From the NCBI RefSeq assembly GCF_003268675.1, contig NZ_CP029378.1, positions 62,001-126,000 on the forward strand: a stretch of DNA of 64,000 nucleotides, written 5' to 3'. Under the pieces are notes generated by a model, which saw only the letters and a program-made list of their open reading frames with translations, was not told the origin of the DNA and did not search any database. Below, piece by piece: positions 16,866 to 25,916 of this stretch (its first letter is position 1; the number at the start of each line of letters is the position of its first letter). This DNA comes from Streptomyces bacillaris (GTDB lineage: Bacteria > Actinomycetota > Actinomycetes > Streptomycetales > Streptomycetaceae). Both the position numbers and the translations under genes were made by a program.

Positions 16866-17950
16866 AGTTCGGTGCGGCGGTGCTGCGCTCGTACGAGGAC
16901 CCGTTCACCGTCGAGGAGGTGAAGCTGGACGCGGGTCCGGCCGAGGGCGAGGTCCTGGTGAGGATCGCGGGCTGCGGGATGTGCCGGACCGATCTGGCCG
17001 TCCGCCGCTCGGCGGGCCGCTCGCCGCTGCCTGCGGTGCTCGGCCACGAGGGGGCCGGGGTGGTGGTCGAGACGGGTGGCCCGGAGACGGGGCTGAGCCC
17101 CGGCGACCATGTGGTGCTCGGCTTCGACTCCTGCGGGCACTGCCGCGGCTGTCTGGCCGGGTCCCCCGCCTACTGCGACCGGTTCGCCGCGCTCAACCTC
17201 TTCGGCGGACGCCCGGAGCACGCCGGGCGGTTCACCGATGCGGCCGGGGGCGCGCTCGCCCCCCGGTGGTTCGGCCAGTCCTCGTTCGCGGCGTACGCGA
17301 TGGTCCCGGCCCGCAATGCCGTACGGGTCGATCCCTCGCTCCCCCTGGAGCTGCTGGGGCCGCTCGGCTGCGGCTTCCTCACCGGCGCCGGAGCGGTCCT
17401 GAACTCCTTCGGCGCCGGGCCCGGCGACACCGTCGCGGTCTTCGGCGCGGGGGCGGTGGGCCTGGCCGCGGTCATGGCGGCCACCGCCGCCGGGGCGGTG
17501 GCCGTGGCGGTGGACCGGCACCCCGAACGGCTGGCCTTCGCCGAGAAGCTGAACGCGGTCCCGGTGCACGCGGCCTCGGCCGGTCTGCCGGACCGCATCC
17601 GGCGGCTGACGGACGGCGGCGCGCAGTACGCGCTGGACACCACAGGGTCCGGCCGGCTGATCAACGACGCGCTCCGGGCGCTGCGCCCACTGGGCCATCT
17701 CGGCCTGGTGGCCCGGCTGCACACCGCGCTCGCGCTGGAGCCGGGGACTCTGGACCGGGGGCGGAGGGTCTCCCACATCTGCGAGGGGGACGCGGTGCCG
17801 GGGCTGCTCATCCCACGGCTGACCGGGCTGTGGCGGGCCGGGCTGTTCCCCTTCGACCAGCTGATCCGTACGTATCCGCTCGCCGACATCAACGAGGCCG
17901 AGCGCGACTGCGAGGCGGGGCTCGTGGTGAAGCCGGTCCTCATTCCGTGA
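16862..17950 (+). CDS. Zinc-dependent alcohol dehydrogenase (aryl/benzyl-alcohol type)
   Basis: A 362-residue medium-chain alcohol dehydrogenase. Catalytic zinc ligands are in GCGMCRTDL and LGHEGAGVV. The four-Cys structural zinc loop is CGHCRGCLAGSPAYC, and the NAD site is VAVFGAGAVGLAAVMAAT. The chain resembles aryl-alcohol dehydrogenases that interconvert aromatic alcohols and aldehydes, which suits a furan hydroxymethyl or formyl group. It overlaps the aldehyde dehydrogenase by 4 bases, so the two are co-translated. The cytoplasmic substrate is inferred. Confidence 0.9.
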   Translation: MKFGAAVLRSYEDPFTVEEVKLDAGPAEGEVLVRIAGCGMCRTDLAVRRSAGRSPLPAVLGHEGAGVVVETGGPETGLSPGDHVVLGFDSCGHCRGCLAGSPAYCDRFAALNLFGGRPEHAGRFTDAAGGALAPRWFGQSSFAAYAMVPARNAVRVDPSLPLELLGPLGCGFLTGAGAVLNSFGAGPGDTVAVFGAGAVGLAAVMAATAAGAVAVAVDRHPERLAFAEKLNAVPVHAASAGLPDRIRRLTDGGAQYALDTTGSGRLINDALRALRPLGHLGLVARLHTALALEPGTLDRGRRVSHICEGDAVPGLLIPRLTGLWRAGLFPFDQLIRTYPLADINEAERDCEAGLVVKPVLIP

Positions 17951-18065
17951 GGCCGGTGCGTTCCGTGCGGGCACGGCGTTCCGCACCGCCCGCGCATCCG
18001 TAGCGCCCGCGCATTCGCGTACCACCGGCGCATTTCCACTTTCCACGTACCGAGGGAGCACCTGC

Positions 18066-18977
18066 ATGGTCGAGACAGCGCACCGGAACACCGGCGTGGA
18101 GGGCGTGGCCGGAGGGGTCGGGGTGACGGCTCTGCTGGTCGCCGCGGCGCGGGCGATCGAGACCCACCGCCCCGACAGCCTGGCGCAGGACGTCTTCGCC
18201 GAGCACTTCGTGCTCGCCGCTCCGGCCTCCAAGGGATGGCCGGTCCGTCCGGAGGAGGTGACGGACGGGGACGCGAACCCGCTGTGGGGGCGGTTCGCTC
18301 GGTACTTCGGGCTGCGGACGCGGGTCCTCGACGACTTCCTGCTCGGGTCGGCGCGCACGGGGGGCGTCCGCCAGGTGGTGCTGGTCGGCGCGGGGCTGGA
18401 CTCGCGGGCGTACCGGCTGGGGTGGCCCGCCGGGTGTGTGGTCTTCGAGATCGACCGGGAGGAGGTGCTGGCCTTCAAGCACCAGGTGCTCGACGGTGTT
18501 GCGGCCGTCCCGAAGGCGGCACGCGTACCGGTCCCGATGGATCTGCGGGACGACTGGGCCGGTGCCCTGCCCGGCGCCGGGTTCGATCCGGCGGCGCCGA
18601 GCGTGTGGCTGATCGAGGGGTTGCTGTTCTATCTGCCCCCGGCGGCCGAGACGTATCTCGTCGACACGGTGGACCGGCTGACCGCCGGCGGCAGCGCGCT
18701 GGCCTTCGAGGCCAAGCTGGAGAAGGACCTGCTGGCGTACCGCGACAGCGCGCTCTACACGGCGACGAGGGAGCAGATCGGCATCGATCTGCTGGACCTG
18801 TTCGATCTCTCCCCGCGTCCCGACTCCGCGGGCCGACTGGCGGAGCGGGGGTGGTCCACCGCGGTGCACACCCCGTTCGACTTCACCCGGCTGCACGGGC
18901 GCGGACCGCTGCCGGAGCCGAACGACGCGCTGGCGGGCAACCGGTGGGTGTTCGCGGACAAGCCCCGGGGGTCGTAG
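18066..18977 (+). CDS. LCM/TIGR00027-type SAM-dependent methyltransferase
   Basis: A 303-residue methyltransferase related to leucine carboxyl methyltransferases. It has the N-terminal MVETAHRNTGVEGVAGGVGVTALLVAAARA pattern, in part GVTALLVAAARA, then VVLVGAGLDSRAYRL (SAM loop), VFEIDRE and VWLIEGLLFYLPP. Members methylate carboxylates or hydroxyls of metabolites or peptides. A GAGGGAG lies before the ATG. It is 115 bases after the alcohol dehydrogenase in the same direction, so it may have its own promoter but probably belongs to the same pathway and could esterify a furan carboxylic acid. Confidence 0.85.
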   Translation: MVETAHRNTGVEGVAGGVGVTALLVAAARAIETHRPDSLAQDVFAEHFVLAAPASKGWPVRPEEVTDGDANPLWGRFARYFGLRTRVLDDFLLGSARTGGVRQVVLVGAGLDSRAYRLGWPAGCVVFEIDREEVLAFKHQVLDGVAAVPKAARVPVPMDLRDDWAGALPGAGFDPAAPSVWLIEGLLFYLPPAAETYLVDTVDRLTAGGSALAFEAKLEKDLLAYRDSALYTATREQIGIDLLDLFDLSPRPDSAGRLAERGWSTAVHTPFDFTRLHGRGPLPEPNDALAGNRWVFADKPRGS

Positions 18978-19001
18978 CCGCGCGCCCCGGCGGACGGCCC
19001 G

Positions 19002-20006
19002 TCACGGTTCGTCGCGCAGGCGGAGGAGGTACGTGGCGGTCAGCGCGACGGCCCGGTCGGCGTCGTGCGCCAGCTCCGTGAGGGCGTGTGACGCCGCCGT
19101 CCCCGGGATGCCCGCCAGCGCCTGGGTCAGCCGTCCGCGTGCGGGCGCCCCGGTGGTGTCCCGGCCGAGGCGGTCGACGAGCCGGGCGGCGATCCGGTCC
19201 GCCGTCGCGGTGTCGCCCGCCAGCACGCTGAGCGCGTCGGCCGCGTCGGTGTCGTTCCTGCCCCCCACGATCATGTCGAGGAGGGCGGGGACGGCGTCGG
19301 CGTCGCCCCGGGTCCCGAGCGCCAGGGCGGCCTGGCCCCGGACCACGGGGTCGGGGTGGGCGAGGGCCTCGCGCAGCTCTGCGGCGGCCTGGTCGCCGGG
19401 CAGTTCGGTGAGGGAGCGGACGGCGCGTTCCCGTACGGCGGCCACCGGTGAGCCGATGCCCGCCGCCAGGAGGGCGGGGGCGCCCTCGCCGGAGCGTGCC
19501 AGGGCCCAGCGCAGGGCCCCGGCGACATGCGGATCGCTCTCCGCGAGTACGGCCTCGACCAGGGCCTCCACCGGCACCGGGATGTCGTCGGCCGAGGAGA
19601 GGGCCGCGCGCTGGCGGGCGTCGGCGCTCGTGGACCCGAGTGCCTGGAGGAGCGTGACGACCTGGAGGGCGTCCTCCCAGTCGGCGGGTCCGGCGGCATG
19701 GATGCCGCGCAGCCGGGTGAGCAGCTCGGTCTCCGCCTCGATGCGCGTCCGCGTCCGGCGGATCAGGTCCTCGACGAGCGCGGACGGGGTGAAGTCGCCG
19801 TCCGCGAGGGCCCGTTTGACCTCCCGCAGCGAGAGCCCCAGCGCCCGCAGGCTCTCGATATGGAAGATCCGCCGGATGTCCTGCGGGGCGTACTCCCGGT
19901 AGCCGGAGCCGGTGCGGCCCGAAGGGCTCACCAGGCCCAGCGACTCGTAGTGCCGGAGCATGCGGGCACTGACCCCGGACCGTCGCGCCACCTCACCGAT
20001 CAACAC
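19002..20006 (-). CDS. MerR-family regulator with C-terminal HEAT repeats
   Basis: A 334-residue regulator. Residues 1-70 are a MerR winged helix (LIGEVARRSGVSARMLRHYESLGLVSP, YREYAPQDIRRI), followed by a helical dimerisation arm to about 110. The rest (about 130-330) is a chain of HEAT-like helical repeats, for example DPHVAGALRWALA, AVRERAVRSLTELPGD, DPVVRGQAALALGTRGD. It starts with GTG three bases after the stop of the HEAT-repeat gene, so the two form an operon. No cysteine-rich metal site is seen, so the HEAT part may sense a protein partner. Confidence 0.87.
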   Translation of the reverse strand: MLIGEVARRSGVSARMLRHYESLGLVSPSGRTGSGYREYAPQDIRRIFHIESLRALGLSLREVKRALADGDFTPSALVEDLIRRTRTRIEAETELLTRLRGIHAAGPADWEDALQVVTLLQALGSTSADARQRAALSSADDIPVPVEALVEAVLAESDPHVAGALRWALARSGEGAPALLAAGIGSPVAAVRERAVRSLTELPGDQAAAELREALAHPDPVVRGQAALALGTRGDADAVPALLDMIVGGRNDTDAADALSVLAGDTATADRIAARLVDRLGRDTTGAPARGRLTQALAGIPGTAASHALTELAHDADRAVALTATYLLRLRDEP

Positions 20007-20009
20007 GCC

Positions 20010-20723
20010 CTAGTGTCCCTCCTGGCCGGAGCCGCCGAGGGCCACGACGCGCTTCGCCTCCTCGATGGCGAAGGCGAAGCTGGTCTCCGGGTCGCGCAGC
20101 AGCTTCTCGGTGGCGAGCCCGTGGGCGCGTACGGCCGGGTCGGCGGCCGTACGGGCGGGGAGCAGGGCCGCCACCATGGGCTCCCCCAGGGCGACCAGGG
20201 CCCGGCTCAGGCTCAGCTGGGTCTCGTGGCCGCCGCGCCCCAGCTGGCTGGCCAGGACCGTGGCCAGCGCGGGTTCCTCACCCTCCGGTACGAGCACGGC
20301 GGCGGCCCGCCAGGCGCTCCGCGCCACCTCGTCGTCGGGGTCGGCCAGCAGCGCCCGGGTGATCGCGGGCCAGGCCCGTGGGTCCCCGATCTTGGACAGG
20401 GTGTGGAGCGCCTGGCTCCGTGCCTGCGGACGCTCCGAGCGGAGTTCGTGGAGCAGCACGGGGAGCGTCAGGGTCACCGGGTGGCGGTTCAGCGCCCAGG
20501 TCAGCATGTCGCGGACGAAGAACTCGGGCTCGGTCGCGCACCGTTCGACGAGCGGGCCGATGTAGCGCGGGTCGGGGGCCGAGCCGATCGCCAGTGCGGC
20601 GCGCAGCCGTACGGACGCGCGGTCGTCGGCCAGTCCCCCGATCGCCCGTGCCGTGTCCGTGTCCACGTCCGCGTCCGTCTCCGTGTCCCTGCTCCTGTTC
20701 GTGTCCTGTCCCGTGACCGTCAT
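20010..20723 (-). CDS. HEAT-repeat protein, partner of the MerR-HEAT regulator
   Basis: A 237-residue soluble protein made of about five HEAT repeats: DRASVRLRAALAIGSAPD, FVRDMLTWALNRHP, RPQARSQALHTLSKIGD, DPDDEVARSAWRAAAVL and others. The N-terminus is a short Asp/Thr-rich stretch. The ATG at 20723 is preferred because GAGGAGGTGG lies just upstream. First gene of the operon with the MerR-HEAT regulator; the repeats of the two proteins are alike, which suggests duplication or direct interaction. No enzymatic motif seen. Confidence 0.8.
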   Translation of the reverse strand: MTVTGQDTNRSRDTETDADVDTDTARAIGGLADDRASVRLRAALAIGSAPDPRYIGPLVERCATEPEFFVRDMLTWALNRHPVTLTLPVLLHELRSERPQARSQALHTLSKIGDPRAWPAITRALLADPDDEVARSAWRAAAVLVPEGEEPALATVLASQLGRGGHETQLSLSRALVALGEPMVAALLPARTAADPAVRAHGLATEKLLRDPETSFAFAIEEAKRVVALGGSGQEGH

Positions 20724-20751
20724 CGAGACCACCTCCTCGGTCCGCAGTGAA

Positions 20752-20774
20752 GACCTTGTCATCGTGTCAAGGTC
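20752..20774 (-). promoter_or_regulatory. MerR-type palindromic operator upstream of the HEAT/MerR operon
   Basis: Perfect 7-bp inverted repeat, GACCTTG ... CAAGGTC, separated by 9 bases, 29 bases before the first ATG of the operon. On the coding strand it contains TTGACA, a -35-like hexamer. Its size and place fit a MerR-family operator lying within a promoter spacer, so autoregulation is likely. Confidence 0.6.
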
Positions 20775-20803
20775 AAGCGGGAGCGGGCGCCGACCACCCT
20801 GCG

Positions 20804-20831
20804 GTGACATTTAGGCAGCCTCACCTAATAT
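20804..20831 (+). promoter_or_regulatory. Iron-box-like DmdR/IdeR site overlapping a promoter
   Basis: TTAGGCAGCCTCACCTAA (20811-20828) resembles the 19-bp actinobacterial iron box TTAGGTTAGGCTNACCTAA but is one base shorter in its centre. It lies between a -35-like GTGACA (20804-20809) and a good -10, TAATAT (20826-20831), so an iron-bound repressor would block transcription. It precedes a haem-binding HtaA-domain gene, which supports iron control. Confidence 0.6.
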
Positions 20832-20948
20832 GACGATTGTCGTGTTCGGGTCCCACGCGAGAAGCCGGTATCCCCCCTTTCTTACTTCTGTACTCGTCCA
20901 GGGCACAGCTCTGCCCACCGGCTGCCCGTGCCCGTCCCCGAAGGAGAC

Positions 20949-22882
20949 ATGCAGCGCATGTCCATGCCCCGCCGTGGCCGTCTGGCCGCTCTCGCCGCCC
21001 TGACCGTGGTGTCCCTGGGCACCGGTGTCCTCGCCGTTCCCGCATCCGCCGCCCGGGCCCCGCCGTCGCCGCGCAGGCCCAGCAGGCCGGGACCACGACG
21101 GCGGCCGCGCCGATCCTGGTGGCCGGCGAGTCCTCCTGGGGCTTCAAGGAGTCCTGGGTCCGCTATGTGACGTCCATGGGCGGTTCGGTGACCGTGGCCG
21201 GTGGCGCCACCAAGGACGGGGCGGGGCTGATCGGTTACCCCGTCAACCACGGTGCGGTGGACACGGCCAAGCGCTCCGCCGATGTGCGCTTCGGCGGTTC
21301 GGTCACCTACGCGGTGCCCGGCCGCGGCATCACCGCCATCACCCTCGCCAACCCCCGGGTCGTCCTCAAGAACGGCCAGGGCACGCTCCACATGGACGTG
21401 ACGACCGATCTGGTCGCCGGTCAGGCCCCGGTCACCACGGCCGGTGTGCCGCTCGCCACGCTGGAGGCGTCCACCGGGACCCTCGCCGGGAACACCCTCG
21501 ACTGGAAGGGCATCACCACCGCCCTCACCGCCAGGGGCGCGGAGATCTTCGCCTTCCAGGGCCGGCCCATGTACCCGACCGGCACGGTCCTGGACGCCCT
21601 CGCCATCGGCGGCCGTATCAGCGTCCCGACCCTGACGGTCAGCCAGGTCACCGCGCTGGGCGCCGAGACCGAGGTCACGGTCCAGGGCTCCGGCTACCAG
21701 CCCGGCCGCGGGGTGTACCTGGCGCAGACCGTCGCCCTGCCCGGCACCACGTACCCCGCTGTCTACGGCAACGAGGCCTGGATCCGACAGGTCGGCGTCG
21801 ACGGCACCTTCACCCTGACGGCAAAGCTCACCGAGAGGTTCACCTCCGGCACCACCACGGTCAACTGCCTCACGACCGCCTGCTTCCTCACCACCTTCAA
21901 CTCGCACGACGGCACCGACCCGACCTGGATGCCCTCGCGCGCCCAGGACGTCGCCCAGCCGCTCCGGTTCGCCGCTGCCGTCCCGGGCGCCGTCGTGACC
22001 CGGCAGCCGGTCTCCCGCACCGTCCGCTCGGGCGCCACCGCCGAGTTCACCGCCGCCGCGACCGGCCACGATTCCGTCCGCTGGGAGCGCAGCACGGACC
22101 GGGGCGCGACCTGGAACACCGTGGCCGGGGCCACCTCCCCCACCCTCGCGGTGAAGGCGAGCGCCGCGCTCAACGGCCACCGCTACCGGGCCGTGTTCAC
22201 CAACGTCTCCGGTGCGACCGCCACCTCGGCCGCCACCCTCACCGTGACGGCCGTGCCCGCCCGGATCATCTCCTTCAACGCCGACCCGGAGCCGGTCGGC
22301 AAGGGCAGCAAGCTCAAGATATCCGGCACCCTCCAGACCGCCGGGGCCACCGGCAACGCCTGGAGCCCGCTGGCCAAGACGTCCGTCGTGATCGAGTTCC
22401 AGGCGAAGGGATCCAAGACCTGGAGCCGGGTCACCACGGTCACCACCGACGCCAAGGGCGCCGTCACCGCCTCGGCCACCGCCCAGAAGGACGGCACCTG
22501 GCGCGCCCGTTCCGCGGGCACCGCCGACCGCTCCGCCGCCACCAGCTACGCCGACTACGTGGACGTCAAGCTGCGCACCTCCGTCTCCGGCTTCAACGCG
22601 TCCCCGGGGCCGGTCCGCAAGGGCCGCACCATCACGGTCAAGGGCACCCTGCGCACCCTGGACGGGAGCTGGAAGAACACCTCCGGCCACTCCGTGGACA
22701 TCCTGTTCCAGGCCAAGGGCTCCAAGAAGTGGAGCAGGCTCGCGACCGTCCGCACGAACGGCAAGGGCGTCTTCACCAAGGGCTTCACCGCCAAGCAGGA
22801 CGGCACCTGGGAGGCCCAGTTCAAGGGCACCTCCGCCCGCCTGGGCACCACCAGCGGCGGCGACTACGTCGACGTGCGCTGA
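20949..22882 (+). CDS. Secreted HtaA-domain haem-binding protein, signal peptide out of frame
   Basis: A cell-surface or secreted protein. The HtaA domain (haem binding or uptake in corynebacteria) starts at GESSWGFKESWVRYV, near 21126, and covers about 170 residues. It is followed by an Ig-like segment and two similar C-terminal repeats (FNADPEPVGKGSKLKISGTL; FNASPGPVRKGRTITVKGTL). The ATG at 20949 has AAGGAG and encodes a clear signal peptide (RLAALAALTVVSLGTGVLAV), but in a different frame from the HtaA region. One extra C near 21052-21061 would join them as ...ASAARAPAVAAQAQQAG. Without it the signal frame stops at 21170. Either a sequencing error or an inactivated gene. An iron box upstream suggests induction at low iron. 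Confidence 0.8.
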
Positions 22883-22920
22883 CCCGCACGCGCCTCCCGC
22901 GCATCCCCCACACCGAGTCC

Positions 22921-22966
22921 GACGGCCGGTCACCGCAGGCATCCCGCCCGCAGGTGACCGGCCGTC
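22921..22966 (+). terminator. Hairpin terminator after the HtaA-domain gene
   Basis: Perfect 14-bp inverted repeat (GACGGCCGGTCACC / GGTGACCGGCCGTC) with an 18-base loop, 39 bases past the stop. It separates the haem gene from the carotenoid operon. Confidence 0.7.
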
Positions 22967-23136
22967 CGGCCGTACGGGCCGACTCCCCGCGCCCGGCCCG
23001 TACGGGGGCCGATGCCCCGCCCGGTGCGCTTCCGCCCGATCGGCCCCGTCGCATCGCATCCGTACGGGGTACAAGTGCGGAAGGGACAGGAGTGACGAAC
23101 GGTTCGCCACCGCCCTGACCGGAGGAAGGACGTGGG

Positions 23137-24402
23137 ATGGCCCGTACCCCGGCCGTGGAACACTCCTTCGCCGCCGCCTGCCCGCTCCCGGTGGGCCCGG
23201 GCCCCTCGCCCTGCGGGGCCGGGGCCGTCGATGCGGATGTGGTCGGTGCCGTCCTGCGTACCGCGCGCACCGTGCTCGCGGAACGGGTCGCCCAGGCGTC
23301 GGAGATCGATGCGTCGTTCGCGGAGGAGCTGGCGGGACGGGTCCGCGACTTCACCCTGGAGGGCGGTAAGCGGCTGCGCCCCCGGCTCCTGTGGTGGGGG
23401 ATGCGGGCCTGCGGCGCGGGGGACGCCACCGCCACGGCGGCCGCGCTGCGGCTGGGGGTGGCGCTGGAGCTGATCCAGACCTGCGCGCTGATCCACGACG
23501 ACGTGATGGACCGCTCGCGGCTGCGCCGGGGGAAGCCCGCCGTCCATATCGGCCTCGCCGCCTCGGCGGGTCTCTCCCCGGAGTCGGAGCGGGGCTCGGC
23601 GTTCGGCACCTCGGCGGCCGTGCTGGCCGGGGACCTCGCGCTGGTCTGGGCCGACGACACCGTGGCGGAGACGGCGCTGCCCACCCCCGTACGACGGCGG
23701 GTCGGGGCCATCTGGCGGTCCATGCGGACGGAGATGGTCGCCGGTCAGTTCCTGGACCTGCACGGCCAGGTGGCCGGTGACTCCTCGGCCACGCGGGCGC
23801 TACGAACTGCCTGCCTCAAGAGCGCCCTGTACTCGGTGGAACGGCCCCTGCTCCTCGGAGCCGCCCTGGCCGATGCCGACGAGCGCACCACGGCCGCGCT
23901 GCGCCTGGCCGGCCGGAGCGCGGGCATCGCCTTCCAGCTCCGCGACGACCTGCTCGGCGTCTTCGGGGACCCCGGGCTGACCGGCAAGCCGTCCGGCGAC
24001 GACATCCGCGAGGGGAAGCCGACCTATCTCCTGGCCATCGCCCGGGAGCGGGCCGAAGCGGCGGGCGACGAAGGGGCACTGGCCGTGCTCGGCCGCGCGG
24101 TGGGGAACCCGGACGTCACCGAGGACGACCTCGGGAACGTACGGGATGTCCTGGAGGCGACCGGGGCACGCGCCCATGTGGAGCGGGAGGCGGAGCACCT
24201 GGGCGAGGAGGCCGTACGCCGTCTGGGTGAGGCCGTCGACATCCGTTCGTACGGCGGCCGCCAGCTGCTCGGCCTGGTGCGGGCGGTCTCCGGCGGCCGG
24301 TCCGGCCACTCCCCCACGGCCCCCGCCGACGAACCGCACGGACACGACGGCCGGACGGCGGACCAGGTCCTGACGACGGCCGAAGGAGGACACAGCAAGT
24401 GA
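23137..24402 (+). CDS. crtE: Geranylgeranyl diphosphate synthase (carotenoid)
   Basis: A 421-residue polyprenyl synthetase that builds C20 geranylgeranyl diphosphate, the carotenoid precursor. The first aspartate-rich motif is DDVMD (residues 121-125) in LIHDDVMDRSRLRRGKPAVH, and the second is in FQLRDDLLGVFGDPGLTGK. EGGKRLRPRL is the substrate-binding block. GGAGGAAGGA precedes the ATG. First gene of the crtEIBV operon, overlapping crtI by 4 bases (GTGA). The extra length over the family norm is an N-terminal extension and a hydrophilic C-terminal tail. Confidence 0.93.
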   Translation: MARTPAVEHSFAAACPLPVGPGPSPCGAGAVDADVVGAVLRTARTVLAERVAQASEIDASFAEELAGRVRDFTLEGGKRLRPRLLWWGMRACGAGDATATAAALRLGVALELIQTCALIHDDVMDRSRLRRGKPAVHIGLAASAGLSPESERGSAFGTSAAVLAGDLALVWADDTVAETALPTPVRRRVGAIWRSMRTEMVAGQFLDLHGQVAGDSSATRALRTACLKSALYSVERPLLLGAALADADERTTAALRLAGRSAGIAFQLRDDLLGVFGDPGLTGKPSGDDIREGKPTYLLAIARERAEAAGDEGALAVLGRAVGNPDVTEDDLGNVRDVLEATGARAHVEREAEHLGEEAVRRLGEAVDIRSYGGRQLLGLVRAVSGGRSGHSPTAPADEPHGHDGRTADQVLTTAEGGHSK

Positions 24403-25916
24403 TCACAGTCAAGGGGCCCACCGACCATGTGGTGGTGGTCGGTGCCGGGCTGTCGGGGCTCTCCGCCACTCTGCATCTACTCGGCGCGGGCCGCCGGGTC
24501 ACGGTGGTCGAGCGGGAGGCGGTGCCCGGGGGACGGGCGGGGCTGCTGGAGTCGGGCGGCTTCCGGATCGACACAGGGCCCACCGTGTTGACCATGCCGG
24601 AACTGGTGGAGGAAGCGTTCGCGGCGGTCGGGGACCGGACGGCCGACCGGTTGGAGCTGATCCGGCTGGACCCCGCCTACCGGGCCCGGTTCGCGGACGG
24701 CTCCCAGCTCGACGTGCACACCGACGGGGCCGCGATGGAGGCGGCGGTCGAACGGTTCGCGGGGGCCCGGCAGGCGGTCGGCTACCGGCGGCTGCGCCGC
24801 TGGCTGGAGCGCCTGTACCGGGTGCAGATGCGCCGCTTCATCGACGCCAACTTCGACTCCCCGCTCCAGCTCGCCCACCCCGACCTCGTGCGGCTCGCCG
24901 CCCTCGGCGGTTTCGGTCGGCTCGACGCTCGGATCGGGCGCTTCGTCTCGGACGAACGGCTGCGCAGGGTCTTCTCCTTCCAGGCGCTGTACGCGGGTGT
25001 CCCCCCGGCCCGCGCGCTCGCCGCGTACGCCGTCATCGCCTACATGGACACGATCGCCGGGGTCTACTTCCCCAAGGGCGGGATGCACGCGCTCCCCCGC
25101 GCGCTGGCGGAGTCGGCCGCCGAGGCGGGCGCCGATCTCCGGTACGGGCGGACCGTGACCCGGCTGGAGCGTTCGGGTGAACGTGTCACCGCCGTCGTCA
25201 CCGACCAGGAGCGCATTCCCTGCGACGCCGTGGTCCTCACCCCCGACCTGCCCGTCGCCTACCGGCTGCTCGGCCGCACCCCGCACCGGCCGCACCGCCT
25301 CCGGCACTCCCCCTCCGCCGTGATCCTGCACGCGGGCACGGACCGCACCTGGCCGGAGCTGGCCCACCACACCATCTCGTTCGGCGCCGCCTGGAAGAGC
25401 ACGTTCCGGGAGCTGACCCGCACCGGACGGCTGATGTCGGACCCCTCGCTCCTCATCACCCGCCCCACCGCGACCGACCCCGCCCTGGCCCCGCCCGGCA
25501 AGCACCTCCACTACGTGCTGGCGCCCTGTCCCAACACCGAGGTCGGGCCGGGGGTACGGGAGTGGCGGGAGCTGGGCCCCCGCTACCGGGACGCGCTGCT
25601 GGCCGAGCTGGAGCGGCGCGAGATGCCCGGCCTCGGTGCGGCGATCGAGCAGGAAGGGCTGGTCACGCCGGTCGACTGGACCGCCCAGGGCCATGCGGCG
25701 GGCACCCCGTTCGCGGTGGCCCACACGTTCCCGCAGACCGGCCCGTTCCGCCCGCGCAACCTCGTACGGGGCACGGCCAACGCCGTCCTCGCCGGGTGCG
25801 GCACCACGCCGGGCGTCGGCGTGCCGACCGTCCTGATCTCCGGGAAGCTGGCGGCGGAGAGGATCACCGGCCCCCGTACCGTTCCCCGCCCCGCCCGGAA
25901 AGGCGCCTCCGCATGA
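24399..25916 (+). CDS. crtI: Phytoene desaturase
   Basis: A 505-residue FAD-dependent desaturase converting phytoene to lycopene at the membrane. The N-terminal dinucleotide site is [28 protein letters not shown] in part ([13 protein letters not shown]), followed by [24 protein letters not shown]. The C-terminal CrtI signature runs through [13 protein letters not shown] and [18 protein letters not shown]. The GTG start overlaps the crtE stop. Second gene of the carotenoid operon. Confidence 0.95.
   Translation: MITVKGPTDHVVVVGAGLSGLSATLHLLGAGRRVTVVEREAVPGGRAGLLESGGFRIDTGPTVLTMPELVEEAFAAVGDRTADRLELIRLDPAYRARFADGSQLDVHTDGAAMEAAVERFAGARQAVGYRRLRRWLERLYRVQMRRFIDANFDSPLQLAHPDLVRLAALGGFGRLDARIGRFVSDERLRRVFSFQALYAGVPPARALAAYAVIAYMDTIAGVYFPKGGMHALPRALAESAAEAGADLRYGRTVTRLERSGERVTAVVTDQERIPCDAVVLTPDLPVAYRLLGRTPHRPHRLRHSPSAVILHAGTDRTWPELAHHTISFGAAWKSTFRELTRTGRLMSDPSLLITRPTATDPALAPPGKHLHYVLAPCPNTEVGPGVREWRELGPRYRDALLAELERREMPGLGAAIEQEGLVTPVDWTAQGHAAGTPFAVAHTFPQTGPFRPRNLVRGTANAVLAGCGTTPGVGVPTVLISGKLAAERITGPRTVPRPARKGASA

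Noticed and set aside
20837..20948. Upstream ATG start for the HtaA-domain gene at 20837
   Set aside because: The resulting N-terminus is Arg/Pro-rich with no signal peptide, while a strong RBS and signal peptide begin at 20949 in another frame.
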